64,000 nt of DNA from an uncultured bacterium (GCA_905214875.1 CAJMNR010000016.1:1-64000); one strand, 5' to 3'. Counted from the stretch's first letter, positions 36,498-45,248 are shown. A program made the numbers and translations. Notes: generated by a model from the letters alone, not told the origin.

Positions 36498-36524
36498 AAA
36501 AAAGAGTTTTGTTTTCAAAACTCT
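36498..36524 (-). terminator. Terminator capping the 36.5-kb element
   Basis: On the minus strand GAGTTTTG-AAAA-CAAAACTC is followed by six T. No annotated coding gene ends directly before it. Confidence 0.8.
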
Positions 36525-36652
36525 CCCCGCTTAAACGCATCATGAAGTGATATACTCCTTATGCGTGAATGTGCATCTTTCGCCTTTCTCTCTAGGGCGT
36601 TTTCATAGTTCGGAAACTTCACGAAGAGCAGGTACTTAGCGATGAAAAACAA
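36515..36652 (-). ncRNA. Terminator-capped structured element, possible small RNA or peptide remnant
   Basis: Between two intrinsic terminators on the same strand lies a conserved-looking segment. As RNA, CGTGAAGT can pair with ACTTCATG, and alternatively ACGCAT can pair with ATGCGT around it; CGCC-N11-GGCG forms a hairpin in between. As protein, one frame is open from a TTG (36652) to TGA (36515), 45 codons, including YLLFVKFPNYENALERKAKD, with no ribosome binding site. I favour a repeated non-coding element or small RNA, but cannot separate the options by eye. Confidence 0.4.
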
Positions 36653-36698
36653 GACTATCTTTTTTATAACATATTTGAATATAAAAAGATAGTCTTGC
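36650..36698 (-). terminator. Terminator of the 36.7-kb hypothetical gene
   Basis: AAGACTATCTTTTT and AAAAAGATAGTCTT are inverted copies around an 18-base loop. On the minus strand they are followed by GTTTTTC. Confidence 0.7.
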
Positions 36699-36735
36699 CA
36701 TGTTAAATTTATTTACTTTTCACATTTTTTGTAAA

Positions 36736-37329
36736 TTATGCTCCAAGTACCTTAATCTGATGAAACAGTAACTTTGTTTCATCTCTAGGTATCATGTTTC
36801 GCTTTGTCTCTTGTACTATGCTCCAGTAAAAGATTAAATTCTTTCCGAATTCTATCTCTGTTGCTGCTCGTTTCTTTAGCTGTTTTGCATAATCAATGAG
36901 TGTAAGTGTTTCCTCTCGTGTCATATAATCTTCATCACCGAAAATCTCAATGCTATCTTGTCGAAAAATAATAGTTTCGTTTACTCTGTGATTCTTTTTC
37001 AGATTCTCAATCTTACCTTCCACTGCTTCAATTACGATTCGATCATAAGAAAGATCAATGGTACCGCTTTTCACTGCAGTGTAATACGGGTAATAGATCA
37101 GCATCCTTTTGTGCTTTAAGTTGCTATATTCGGACGAGATATACGCCTTTGCCTCACTAGAAGTAATCCCTATGCGACCATAGATTTTACCTTGATTCGG
37201 CTGATAAGGTTCATTTTTTACCGTCCACAATATGGAATCATCTAATGTAGCTGTTGTATGACATGGTTCCCAAGGTATCGTCGGTAAGTCTAAGTAATCA
37301 AGGATATAAGAATTTTGTAATACATACAT
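36736..37329 (-). CDS. Hypothetical protein, 197 residues
   Basis: I do not recognise a family. The frame has a good start: AGGAG six bases before the ATG at 37329. It begins MYVLQNSYILDYLDLPTIPW and contains several aromatic and beta-prone segments, then a mixed-charge helix (TREETLTLIDYAKQLKKRAATE). No signal peptide or membrane span is evident, so it is likely cytosolic. It is monocistronic between an AEC transporter (upstream, same strand) and its own terminator. Real gene by signals; no function. Confidence 0.68.
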   Translation of the reverse strand: MYVLQNSYILDYLDLPTIPWEPCHTTATLDDSILWTVKNEPYQPNQGKIYGRIGITSSEAKAYISSEYSNLKHKRMLIYYPYYTAVKSGTIDLSYDRIVIEAVEGKIENLKKNHRVNETIIFRQDSIEIFGDEDYMTREETLTLIDYAKQLKKRAATEIEFGKNLIFYWSIVQETKRNMIPRDETKLLFHQIKVLGA

Positions 37330-37455
37330 ACTATTCTCCTTTTTTCGACTTTCGGTGATTACTAATAGTATTCCTCATTGTTATATAGGTATGCCTCATA
37401 GTATTAGTATTATGAGTCCAAAATAGTAAGCATCTTCTATTTTTCTTTCATTTTT

Positions 37456-38373
37456 TTACAAAATCGTTGCCGCTAATATTGGAATGGAAATCAGTGATAC
37501 TACCGTTCCTATAAATGTGCCTTTTGCAACTAATGCACCGTCGGAATTAAATTCATTGCATAGCAAGGTAACGTTGCTTGCCGTAGGCATTCCTGTTATG
37601 ACCACAAGCACTCCAAGTAACATTTTATCTTTAATGACAGCAAAAAAGATCAAAAACACAAGCACTGGAAGCACTAACATTTTAATTACGGCAAACAAAT
37701 ACATTTTCCAATCAAGAAATACCTCCTTTGTTGGCACTAATGCAAGATTCGAACCGATTGTAACCATCGCAAGCGGCGTCGTAATATTTCCCAGCATGGA
37801 AACGGTTTCATTAAAAACATAAGGTGTCTTTATACTTCCAAAATAAAGGATCAATGTAATGATAGATGCAACCGATACTGGATTGATTACTTTCTTTAAA
37901 TCTATATTCTTTATCGTTTCCCCGCTGACTAGAATTACTCCATATGTAAAGACAAGCAGGTTAAATGGTATGATAAAGATTCCAATATAGAACACAGCAC
38001 TTGGACCGTAAATTGCATTTACAACAGGAATTCCCATAAATCCAAGATTTGAAAATACAAGCATCGCCTGGTACACGTTTTTTTCTGCTTTAAAAAATGG
38101 AATCAATTTTATCACAAGCATGGAAAGAATCGGCATCACAATAAAATAGGCAACTCCTATTAATATAATATAAATGGTATGTAACTTTGTTCCTACAATC
38201 TGCCCACTTGTTACTGTATTTAAAATAAGTGCAGGATTCGCTACATAGATTACGACTCTAGACATGACCTTGTTGCTCTCTTGTGTAAACACTTTGGCCT
38301 TTCCTGTGATATAGCCAACCATTATCATAAGAAATAAGATAATCATTTGGCTAATTATTTTAGACATGTCCAT
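37456..38373 (-). CDS. AEC (auxin efflux carrier) family transporter
   Basis: This 305-residue protein has about ten hydrophobic segments. The N-terminal MIILFLMIMVGYITGKAKVF and the central FSNLGFMGIPVVNAIYG (about 107-123) are family features, as is the C-terminal ITGMPTASNVTLLCNEFNSD. AEC proteins of bacteria export or import organic acids such as malate or malonate; the ligand here is unknown. GGAGG lies nine bases before the ATG at 38373. It has no co-transcribed partner. Confidence 0.87.
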   Translation of the reverse strand: MDMSKIISQMIILFLMIMVGYITGKAKVFTQESNKVMSRVVIYVANPALILNTVTSGQIVGTKLHTIYIILIGVAYFIVMPILSMLVIKLIPFFKAEKNVYQAMLVFSNLGFMGIPVVNAIYGPSAVFYIGIFIIPFNLLVFTYGVILVSGETIKNIDLKKVINPVSVASIITLILYFGSIKTPYVFNETVSMLGNITTPLAMVTIGSNLALVPTKEVFLDWKMYLFAVIKMLVLPVLVFLIFFAVIKDKMLLGVLVVITGMPTASNVTLLCNEFNSDGALVAKGTFIGTVVSLISIPILAATIL

Positions 38374-38468
38374 ATGTATCTTCCTCCAATTTGATTTCTT
38401 TTGACAAAATATCTACTCCATCTACTTACTATAATTTTATTTTTTCTCTAATGCAAGGATTTTTTTGC

Positions 38469-38498
38469 TTGACATTTAACTTGTCCTGTGCATATACT
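38469..38498 (+). promoter_or_regulatory. Promoter of the FMN riboswitch-ribU unit
   Basis: -35 TTGACA (38469-38474) and -10 TATACT (38493-38498) with an 18-base spacer. Transcription would start about 10-15 bases before the aptamer. Confidence 0.7.
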
Positions 38499-38515
38499 AA
38501 CAACGTAAACTAAAT

Positions 38516-38635
38516 AAGTTCTTCGGGGTAGGGTGAAAGTCCCAACCGGCGGTATAGTCCGCGACCCACTTTTTTGTGGCTGATTTGGTGCAATTCCAAA
38601 ACCGACAGTAAAGTCTGGATGAGAGAAGATAATTT
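38516..38635 (+). promoter_or_regulatory. FMN riboswitch (RFN element)
   Basis: The conserved RFN blocks appear in order: CTTCGGGGTAGGGTGAAAGT, CCCAACCGGCGGTATAGTCC, GCGACCC, a variable hairpin CCAC-TTTTTT-GTGG, TTTGGTGCAATTCCAAAACC, and GACAGTAAAGTCTGGATGAG followed by AGAAGAT. FMN binding would favour the terminator downstream and switch off ribU. The variable arm is short compared with Bacillus examples. Confidence 0.95.
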
Positions 38636-38650
38636 GATTGTTAAAGATGC

Positions 38651-38685
38651 CTCGGAATATAGTATTCCGAGATTTTTTATTTTTA
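38651..38685 (+). terminator. FMN-riboswitch expression-platform terminator
   Basis: CTCGGAATA-TAG-TATTCCGAG followed by ATTTTTTATTTTT, placed 16 bases after the aptamer. Confidence 0.85.
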
Positions 38686-38702
38686 GCACAATCAAACCCG
38701 GA

Positions 38703-38737
38703 GAAGTTGCACATAATAGTGGCGACTTCTTTTTTTA
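38703..38737 (+). terminator. Second terminator-like hairpin in the ribU leader
   Basis: GAAGTTGC (38703-38710) pairs with GCGACTTC (38722-38729, one G-U) and runs into seven T. It follows the first terminator by 17 bases and lies about 145 bases before ribU. Confidence 0.7.
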
Positions 38738-38883
38738 CGCGAACAACAAGCCAAACAGATTGTTAGATCACCTTTTTGGCTGTCGCGATTACTAGAAAAA
38801 CACGTTCATCGCGTTTCTCTGGTTCTTCTAAAAGAGCTTAGCTTACATGTTTAGTAACTTTTATCTTTAGGAGGATGATTATT

Positions 38884-39492
38884 ATGAATCAAACACGTGT
38901 TTTTAGCACAAAAAATCTAGTTTTAATGGGAATGCTTGGCGCCCTATCCGCCGTTTTAATGTTATTTAAATTCCCTGTCCCATTTGCACTAAGTTTTTAT
39001 TCCATAGACTTTAGTGAAGTTCCTGTCTTAATCGGTGCTTTTGCCTTAAGTCCTGTAGCTGGTATCATTATAGAATTGCTTAAGAATCTTCTTAATCTTT
39101 TACTTAACGGTACTACTACTGCATGCGTCGGCGAACTTGCAAACTTTATCTCAGGGTCCATTCTAGTATTTACTGCTGCGTCTATTTATCATCACAATAA
39201 GACTAGAAAAAATGCAATCATCGGATTAACTGTAGCAACGATCATTATGAGTATCGCTTCTTGTTTTATCAATTACTATATTACTCTTCCAGCATATTTC
39301 CTTGCATTTAACATGAACTGGGATACAATTATGAATATGTCCAAAGAAATTAGCGGCTCAATTACAAGTCCAATGACATACTTAGTACTTTCCGTACTTC
39401 CATTTAACTTATTAAAATGTGGTTTATCCTCTATAATCACATTACTCTTATATAAATATGTTTCCCCAATCTTAAAGGGAACTGCTCGATAA
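38884..39492 (+). CDS. ribU: Riboflavin ECF transporter S component RibU
   Basis: This 202-residue membrane protein has about six helices. The ATG at 38884 is chosen because AGGAGG lies nine bases upstream; an ATG at 38875 abuts that site. The S-component features are present: LVLMGMLGALSAVLMLFKFPVPF near the start, VPVLIGAFALSPVAGIIIELLKN (about 48-70), and a helix-rich C-terminus. The FMN riboswitch upstream supports riboflavin as the ligand. It needs a shared EcfA-EcfA'-EcfT module, which is not in the window. Confidence 0.93.
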   Translation: MNQTRVFSTKNLVLMGMLGALSAVLMLFKFPVPFALSFYSIDFSEVPVLIGAFALSPVAGIIIELLKNLLNLLLNGTTTACVGELANFISGSILVFTAASIYHHNKTRKNAIIGLTVATIIMSIASCFINYYITLPAYFLAFNMNWDTIMNMSKEISGSITSPMTYLVLSVLPFNLLKCGLSSIITLLLYKYVSPILKGTAR

Positions 39493-39506
39493 ATGAGAAC
39501 AAAAAG

Positions 39507-39540
39507 ACAAGGTGCCTTCTTTCTAGATGGCACCTTGTAA
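39507..39540. terminator. Bidirectional terminator, ribU / patatin-like gene
   Basis: ACAAGGTGCC and GGCACCTTGT form a perfect 10-bp stem over a 12-base loop between convergent genes. Confidence 0.75.
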
Positions 39541-39546
39541 CTTCTT

Positions 39547-40578
39547 TTACTTAGACGAATTTTTTTCTTCTTTAATAAGCAGTTTTGCAAACGCTTTTAA
39601 CTCACTGTCTTTTTCTTTCACTAATGCATCGCCAATCTGAATCATTTTCTCTATCGCTTTAGCAGACACATCCTCCATTTTAGGCACCTCATCCTCCATG
39701 TGTTTTTCAATTCTTAAATACTGATCGGAACAATGTAGTGTATCAAAGATTTTTTTCACTTGATACTCTACGGTGCCTTCGCTTCCATCCATTAAAATAT
39801 CCAAAATTGCAAATGCCCATTTCGTATATCCCCAATGCTTCACGCTACGATAATCGTAATAGGTTGGATTGCTGGCATTGCCAATGCTTAATAACATCGT
39901 ATCTTTGATTTCTGTATGATGTGGCATCTTCATGCTTTCCACAAGCAGGCACAAAGCCGGGTTATTGGCAATCACACCTCCATCTATATAGCAATTATTT
40001 GGACAATTTTCATTATAAATCTGTTTCGGTGGAAAGTAAGTTGGTGCTGCTGTAGACGCCAACACAATATCTTTCATTAAATAGTTCTCTTTCTCCCATC
40101 CCTTATTTGATAAGGTGCTAAAAAATACAGCTTTATGATTAGACGTATTATAGGATGTACATAAACAATCTTTTCTCATATCCGATAATGTCAAATCTTT
40201 AAAATACTGGGATAGCAGCTTTTCAAAAGGCTTGCTTGTATACCTCGATCCAAATAATCCAAACATCGTATTCAGCGGATAAAGTGTCCTCTTCTTAAAG
40301 ATTTCTTTCCCATGCTCTTTATATAATGAAACAATATCGCTGGCAGAGTACTTCGCATTTCCACAATCATCTGGCGTAAGAAGAAGTGCTGTAATAATTG
40401 CGCCTGTACTTGTGCCACCAATCAAATCGAAATAATCACTAATTACTGCATTTTCATTCTTCGAATAAATTCTAAGCAGTTCTTCCAGCCGTTGCAACAC
40501 AATGGCAGAAATGATACCCTTCATTCCCCCACCGTCAATCGATAAAATTCGTACCATTTCGTCTTTCCCATAACTCAT
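39547..40578 (-). CDS. Patatin-like phospholipase family protein
   Basis: This 343-residue patatin-fold lipase has the oxyanion loop DGGGMKG (about 16-22), the nucleophile elbow GGTSTGA (Ser about 56) and the dyad Asp in YIDGGVIANNPAL (about 200-212). It would hydrolyse acyl chains of membrane lipids. The fold resembles the CBASS effector CapV and plant patatins, but no CD-NTase or other signalling gene is adjacent. The start has a poor ribosome binding site; the ATG seven codons on is an alternative. A convergent terminator isolates it from ribU. Confidence 0.85.
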   Translation of the reverse strand: MSYGKDEMVRILSIDGGGMKGIISAIVLQRLEELLRIYSKNENAVISDYFDLIGGTSTGAIITALLLTPDDCGNAKYSASDIVSLYKEHGKEIFKKRTLYPLNTMFGLFGSRYTSKPFEKLLSQYFKDLTLSDMRKDCLCTSYNTSNHKAVFFSTLSNKGWEKENYLMKDIVLASTAAPTYFPPKQIYNENCPNNCYIDGGVIANNPALCLLVESMKMPHHTEIKDTMLLSIGNASNPTYYDYRSVKHWGYTKWAFAILDILMDGSEGTVEYQVKKIFDTLHCSDQYLRIEKHMEDEVPKMEDVSAKAIEKMIQIGDALVKEKDSELKAFAKLLIKEEKNSSK

Positions 40579-40655
40579 CTTATTATTAGTATATGCAAAA
40601 GTATATTTTTGGTGTATATGGTAACATTTACATGTTTAATTTTCTTTATATTATA

Positions 40656-40684
40656 TTGACAGTTTTTTTGTCGTTTTATAGAAT
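40656..40684 (+). promoter_or_regulatory. Promoter of the NSS transporter gene
   Basis: -35 TTGACA (40656-40661) and -10 TAGAAT (40679-40684), spacer 17 bases. The start codon is 87 bases after the -10 box and has AGAGGAGG upstream. Confidence 0.72.
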
Positions 40685-40770
40685 GTATCCCATGTACTTT
40701 ATCAATTTAAAGTTTTAAATAATTAATCAAAAGAATTAATTGCTATATATAAAAAGAGGAGGACAATATT

Positions 40771-42126
40771 ATGAACACAACAGAACGTGGCAGCTTTTCA
40801 GGAAAACTTGGATACATTTTGACCGTAGCGGGATCAGCAGTTGGTTTGGGAAACATCTGGAGATTTCCTTATCTGGCTGCTAAATATGGCGGTGGTATCT
40901 TCTTACTTGTCTATATCATCTTAGCCGTTACTTTCGGATATACGTTGGTCATGGCAGAAACAGCACTTGGACGTAAGACTGGAAAAAGCGCAATTGCTGC
41001 ATTTGGCGACTTAAGTAAAAAGAATAAGTGGATGGGCTTCATTAATGCAATTGTCCCAATCCTTATCGTTCCATACTACTGTGTAATCGGTGGATGGGTA
41101 TTAAAATATTTTTCAGTATATATGACAGGGCAAACAGTAGCTGCAGCCGGAGATATATATTTTTCAGAATATATATCACAAGTAAATGAGCCTCTTGTAT
41201 GGACATTAGTCTTTATCCTTGCTTCTTTACTTTTTGTATTTATCGGTGTAAAAGGAATCGAAAAAGCTAGTAAGTTCTTAATGCCAATCCTTGCAGTATT
41301 ATCTGTAATCATTGCTGTTTATTCCATTACTAGACCTGGTTCTTTAGAAGGACTTAAATTCTATTTAATTCCTAACTTTAAGAATTTCTCACCTATGACA
41401 ATCGTTGCTGCTCTTGGGCAGATGTTTTATTCTCTTTCCATCGCAATGGGTATTCTTTTTGCCTATGGTTCTTATATGAATAAGAAAATCGATATGGAAA
41501 GCAGTATCAAGCAAATCGAAATCTTTGATGTCGGCATTGCATTTATCGCAGGTCTTATGATCATTCCAGCAGTATTCTCCTTCTCTGGAGGAGATGCTTC
41601 TGCATTAAATGCAGGTCCTGGGCTTATGTTTGTAACACTTCCAATAGTATTTGCCAGCATGAAGTTTGGTACAGTAATCGGTGCTATCTTCTTCGTACTT
41701 GTATTCTTTGCTGCTCTTACAAGCGCAATCTCCCTTATGGAAGCTAGTATTGCCTTCTTTATGGATGGATTCAAATTGAGCCGTAAAGCAAGCTGTGCAA
41801 TTATGGCAGTCGTTACTATGATCATTGCAATTCCATGCAGCCTTGGTTTCGGATTATGGGATGGCGTTACTTTACTTGGCATGGGAATCTTAGACTTCTT
41901 CGATTTCATGACAAACTCAATCTTAATGCCAATCGCAGCATTCCTTACATGTATCTTTATCCCACGTGTAATTGGAATTCAAGCAATTGTTGATGAAGTA
42001 AAATGTTCCGGTGCATTTAAACGTGAAAAGTTATTTACAATCACAATCAAATACATTGCACCAGTATTTTTACTGATCATCTTAATCAGCTCCGTGCTTA
42101 ACGCTATGGGAATTATTAAAATGTAA
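40771..42126 (+). CDS. Sodium-dependent transporter, NSS (SNF) family
   Basis: This 451-residue protein has 11-12 membrane helices. The family opening SKLGYILTVAGSAVGLGNIW has the form SGKLGYILTVAGSAVGLGNIW here, followed by RFPYLAAKYGGGIFLLVYII, with the unwound helix 1 that binds sodium and substrate. ALGQMFYSLSIAMGILFAYGSY corresponds to helix 6. Bacterial relatives import amino acids such as tryptophan, tyrosine or leucine; the ligand is not determined here. A strong terminator follows. Confidence 0.92.
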   Translation: MNTTERGSFSGKLGYILTVAGSAVGLGNIWRFPYLAAKYGGGIFLLVYIILAVTFGYTLVMAETALGRKTGKSAIAAFGDLSKKNKWMGFINAIVPILIVPYYCVIGGWVLKYFSVYMTGQTVAAAGDIYFSEYISQVNEPLVWTLVFILASLLFVFIGVKGIEKASKFLMPILAVLSVIIAVYSITRPGSLEGLKFYLIPNFKNFSPMTIVAALGQMFYSLSIAMGILFAYGSYMNKKIDMESSIKQIEIFDVGIAFIAGLMIIPAVFSFSGGDASALNAGPGLMFVTLPIVFASMKFGTVIGAIFFVLVFFAALTSAISLMEASIAFFMDGFKLSRKASCAIMAVVTMIIAIPCSLGFGLWDGVTLLGMGILDFFDFMTNSILMPIAAFLTCIFIPRVIGIQAIVDEVKCSGAFKREKLFTITIKYIAPVFLLIILISSVLNAMGIIKM

Positions 42127-42129
42127 ACA

Positions 42130-42178
42130 GGTGGGGCCATGTAGTACTCAGAGTAATACATGGTCCCATCCTTTTTTT
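42130..42178 (+). terminator. Terminator of the NSS transporter gene
   Basis: GGGGCCATGTA pairs with TACATGGTCCC around a 13-base loop and is followed by a CTTTTTTT run. Confidence 0.82.
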
Positions 42179-42291
42179 ATGAACATATTGTTCTTAAGCA
42201 TATGTACTGAGTCACTCCAAATAAGAAAACTCCGATTACATCCTAGGGAGAACAAAGTGTGTGTTCCACACAGTCGCATTTCCTAACAATT

Positions 42292-42345
42292 AAAAAATAG
42301 CTTAATTCCTTATAACACTATCGTTACAGAGAATTAAGCCATTAT
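42292..42345 (-). terminator. Terminator of copA
   Basis: On the minus strand GGCTTAATTC pairs with GAATTAAGC over a 22-base loop, followed by TATTTTTT. Confidence 0.75.
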
Positions 42346-42349
42346 AAGT

Positions 42350-44893
42350 CTATCGTGTGATACCCGTTACTTCATAGCCAGCTTCGGTAATTGCTTCTTT
42401 GATTGCTTCATCTGTTACATCAGCATTTTGTACGTAAGCTGCTTTCTCTTCTAATTTCACTTCAACTGCATCCCCTGCAATTGCTTTTAATGCTTTTTCT
42501 ACGTGTGCTACACAATGTCCACACATCATTCCTTCAATGCTTACTTTGATCATTTTAGGTTCCTCCTTTATTACTGGTTGTTCTTGTTTGCTTATTTCTT
42601 GTTCTCTATGATAATCACTTTTAAAGAATCGTAAGCGAAGTGCATTGGTTACAACGCATACACTGCTTAGACTCATGGCAGCTGCACCAAACATTGGACT
42701 AAGTTTCAATCCGAAGAACGAATATAAAACACCAGCTGCAAGTGGAATACCAACACTATTATAGAAAAATGCCCAGAATAGATTTTCTTTGATATTACGG
42801 ATTACTGCCTTACTTAAACGAATTGCAGTAACTGCATCTAACAAATCATTTTTCATCAAAACGATATCTGCACTTTCAATGGCGACATCCGTTCCTGCAC
42901 CAATTGCAAGTCCTACATCGGCTCTTGCAAGAGCTGGCGCATCATTGATTCCATCCCCAACCATGGCAACCTTTAAGCCTTGCTTTTGTAAGTTTACGAT
43001 TTCCTGCTCTTTTTCCTGTGGCAGAACTTCTGCAATAACTGTATCGATTTCAAGCTCACTTCTAATTGCTTCCGCTGTCTGCTTGTTATCACCAGTCAGC
43101 ATGATTACTTTGATTCCTAGGGCTTTTAATTCATCAATTGCCTGCTTGCTTGTTGCTTTTACAACATCTGCAACGGCTATGATTCCGACTAGCTCAGACT
43201 CATTTGCAAATAACAACGGAGTCTTTCCTGCCTTAGCAAGCTGCTCTAATCGTTCTCTTGCTTTTCCTGTCTCAATGTTCTTTTCCTTCATAAGACGTTC
43301 ATTTCCAGCGTAATACAGGTGGTCTTCTACGCGCCCGCAAACACCTTTTCCTGTGATCGACATAAAGTCTTCCACTTTCTTTCCTTCCATGCCTTTTTCT
43401 TTGGCATAGTTGATGATTGCTTCTGCTAATGGATGCTCACTTTGTGCTTCTAAGGCTGCGGCAACAGAAACTAATTCTTGCTCTGTTAATTTGCCCACTG
43501 CATATACATTGGTTACCTGAGGCTTTCCTTCGGTAATCGTACCGGTCTTATCTAACACGACACTGTCAATTCCGTGTGCTGTCTCTAATGCCTCTCCCGA
43601 TTTGATTAAGATTCCATGCTCTGCGCCTTTTCCGGTACCAACCATAATTGCTACTGGGGTCGCAAGACCAAGAGCACATGGACAGGAGATTACTAACACG
43701 CTGATGGCAATGGACAATGCAAACTCAAATGTTGCTCCATTAATCATCCATACTGCTCCTGCTACGATTGCGATTCCAATTACAATTGGAACGAATACCC
43801 CTGCAATCTTATCTGCAAGTTTTGCAATCGGAGCCTTGCTGGAGCTTGCCTCTTCCACAAGCTTTATAATTTGAGAAAAAGTTGTGTCATCTCCAACCTT
43901 AGTCGCCTGAACACGTATAAATCCAGCCTTATTGATTGTTGCCGCTATTACTGTATTGCCAACTTCTTTCTCAACTGGAATGCTTTCACCTGTAATTGCA
44001 GACTCGTCAATACTTGTAGTTCCCTCGATAATGACTCCATCTACCGGAACACTTTGTCCTGGCTTTACAATGACGATATCGCCAGTTACCACCTCTGCGG
44101 CAGGTACTTCTAGCATTTGCCCATTTCGTTCCACGATAGCAGTCTTAGGTGCAAGGTTCATTAACTTCGTAATGGCTTCACTTGTCTTACCTTTTGATTT
44201 TGCCTCAAGGTATTTTCCAAGGGTAATGAGTGCTAAGATCATTGCTGCGGATTCAAAATATAGATCCATATGGTATGTCTTAACGATTTCCATATCGCCT
44301 GCCCCTAATCCATAAGACATTCTATAGATTGCGAATACTCCATAAACAAGGCTTGCTAAGGATCCAATGGCAATCAGGGAATCCATATTCGGTGCCAGAT
44401 GGAATAACGTACTAAATCCTTTTGAATAGTATTGTCTGTTTACATATACAATTGGCAAACATAAAAGGAACTGTGTAAATGCAAAGCTGACTGCATTGGC
44501 ATGTCCTGATAAGAATGCCGGAAGTGGCGCGCCCACCATATGACCCATAGATATATACATGAGCGGAATTAAGAATGCGAAGCTGACAATGAGACGCACC
44601 TGCATATTTTTCAGCTGCTCGCCCACAAGATCTTTTTTCTCTTCCTTCCCATTTGAGACTGCCTTTACCGCCTGGTTATCATGAACCACTGCTCCATATC
44701 CTGCAGCTTCTACTGCATGGATGATATCATTTTCATTGATTGTTTTTTCATCAAACTCAACTTGCATGGAATTGGTAAGCAGGTTGACAGAAACCTGATC
44801 GGTTCCCTCTAATTTATTCACTGCTTTCTCCACTCGGGAAGAACATGCCGAGCAAGTCATACCTGTTACATCAAATTTTTTCTTCATAAGCAT
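42350..44893 (-). CDS. copA: Copper-exporting P-type ATPase with N- and C-terminal HMA domains
   Basis: This 847-residue P1B-ATPase has an N-terminal heavy-metal domain (GMTCSACSSRVEKA), about eight membrane helices, the CPC motif in SCPCALGLATP (about 406), phosphorylated D in DKTGTITEG (about 448), and GDGINDAPALARADVG. A second metal-binding domain (GMMCGHCVAHVEKA, about 778-847) is fused to the C-terminus, resembling the chaperone CopZ. It exports Cu(I). It lies 20 bases after csoR in a copper-regulated operon. AAAGG is five bases before the chosen ATG. Confidence 0.94.
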   Translation of the reverse strand: MLMKKKFDVTGMTCSACSSRVEKAVNKLEGTDQVSVNLLTNSMQVEFDEKTINENDIIHAVEAAGYGAVVHDNQAVKAVSNGKEEKKDLVGEQLKNMQVRLIVSFAFLIPLMYISMGHMVGAPLPAFLSGHANAVSFAFTQFLLCLPIVYVNRQYYSKGFSTLFHLAPNMDSLIAIGSLASLVYGVFAIYRMSYGLGAGDMEIVKTYHMDLYFESAAMILALITLGKYLEAKSKGKTSEAITKLMNLAPKTAIVERNGQMLEVPAAEVVTGDIVIVKPGQSVPVDGVIIEGTTSIDESAITGESIPVEKEVGNTVIAATINKAGFIRVQATKVGDDTTFSQIIKLVEEASSSKAPIAKLADKIAGVFVPIVIGIAIVAGAVWMINGATFEFALSIAISVLVISCPCALGLATPVAIMVGTGKGAEHGILIKSGEALETAHGIDSVVLDKTGTITEGKPQVTNVYAVGKLTEQELVSVAAALEAQSEHPLAEAIINYAKEKGMEGKKVEDFMSITGKGVCGRVEDHLYYAGNERLMKEKNIETGKARERLEQLAKAGKTPLLFANESELVGIIAVADVVKATSKQAIDELKALGIKVIMLTGDNKQTAEAIRSELEIDTVIAEVLPQEKEQEIVNLQKQGLKVAMVGDGINDAPALARADVGLAIGAGTDVAIESADIVLMKNDLLDAVTAIRLSKAVIRNIKENLFWAFFYNSVGIPLAAGVLYSFFGLKLSPMFGAAAMSLSSVCVVTNALRLRFFKSDYHREQEISKQEQPVIKEEPKMIKVSIEGMMCGHCVAHVEKALKAIAGDAVEVKLEEKAAYVQNADVTDEAIKEAITEAGYEVTGITR

Positions 44894-44913
44894 ACTTGCC
44901 TTTCTATCTGAAC

Positions 44914-45177
44914 TTATTTATTTAGCTTATCAAGGATTCTGATTAATTCGTCGATCTTTTCTTCTCTTTCTTCATCAGTCTTTGCTGTCAGAACGCAGCT
45001 TTTTAAGTGTGCTGCTACAATCTCCTTATTGGCTCTTCGTAGCACAGCTTCTGTGGCCATAAGCTGATGACTGATATCGATACAGTAACGATCTTCCTCC
45101 ACCATATTTAAGATTCCATCAATCTGCCCTCTGGCTGTCTTTAATAAACGAGTAATCTGTTTTTTATCTGCTTTCAT
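44914..45177 (-). CDS. csoR: CsoR-type copper-sensing repressor
   Basis: This 87-residue all-helical DUF156 protein has the Cu(I) ligands of CsoR: C47 (RYCIDIS), H72-like histidine (AAHLKSC) and C76-like cysteine. The pattern C-H-C is that of CsoR rather than the formaldehyde (FrmR) or nickel (RcnR) groups. It should leave its operator when copper binds. It begins the csoR-copA operon, with AAGGAGG just upstream, and its operator dyad overlaps the start of transcription. Confidence 0.92.
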   Translation of the reverse strand: MKADKKQITRLLKTARGQIDGILNMVEEDRYCIDISHQLMATEAVLRRANKEIVAAHLKSCVLTAKTDEEREEKIDELIRILDKLNK

Positions 45178-45193
45178 AATAAACCGTCCTCCT

Positions 45194-45214
45194 TATACAC
45201 CCCCAGGGGGTATA
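45194..45214. promoter_or_regulatory. CsoR operator
   Basis: The dyad TATACACCCCC-A-GGGGGTATA is the G-tract-centred operator class bound by CsoR. It lies between the -10 box and the csoR start, about six bases downstream of the -10 box. Confidence 0.85.
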
Positions 45215-45219
45215 GGTGT

Positions 45220-45248
45220 ATTATATTTCTGTTTTTACTATTTGTCAA
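45220..45248 (-). promoter_or_regulatory. Consensus promoter of csoR-copA
   Basis: On the minus strand -35 TTGACA (45248-45243) and -10 TATAAT (45225-45220), both perfect, with a 17-base spacer, immediately upstream of the CsoR operator. Confidence 0.88.

Noticed and set aside
38574..38795. Plus-strand frame in the ribU leader
   Set aside because: It begins inside the riboswitch and runs through both terminators.
39547..40578. Patatin-like protein as a CBASS effector
   Set aside because: No CD-NTase, Cap2/Cap3 or other signalling gene lies within several kilobases; stand-alone patatin-like lipases are common.
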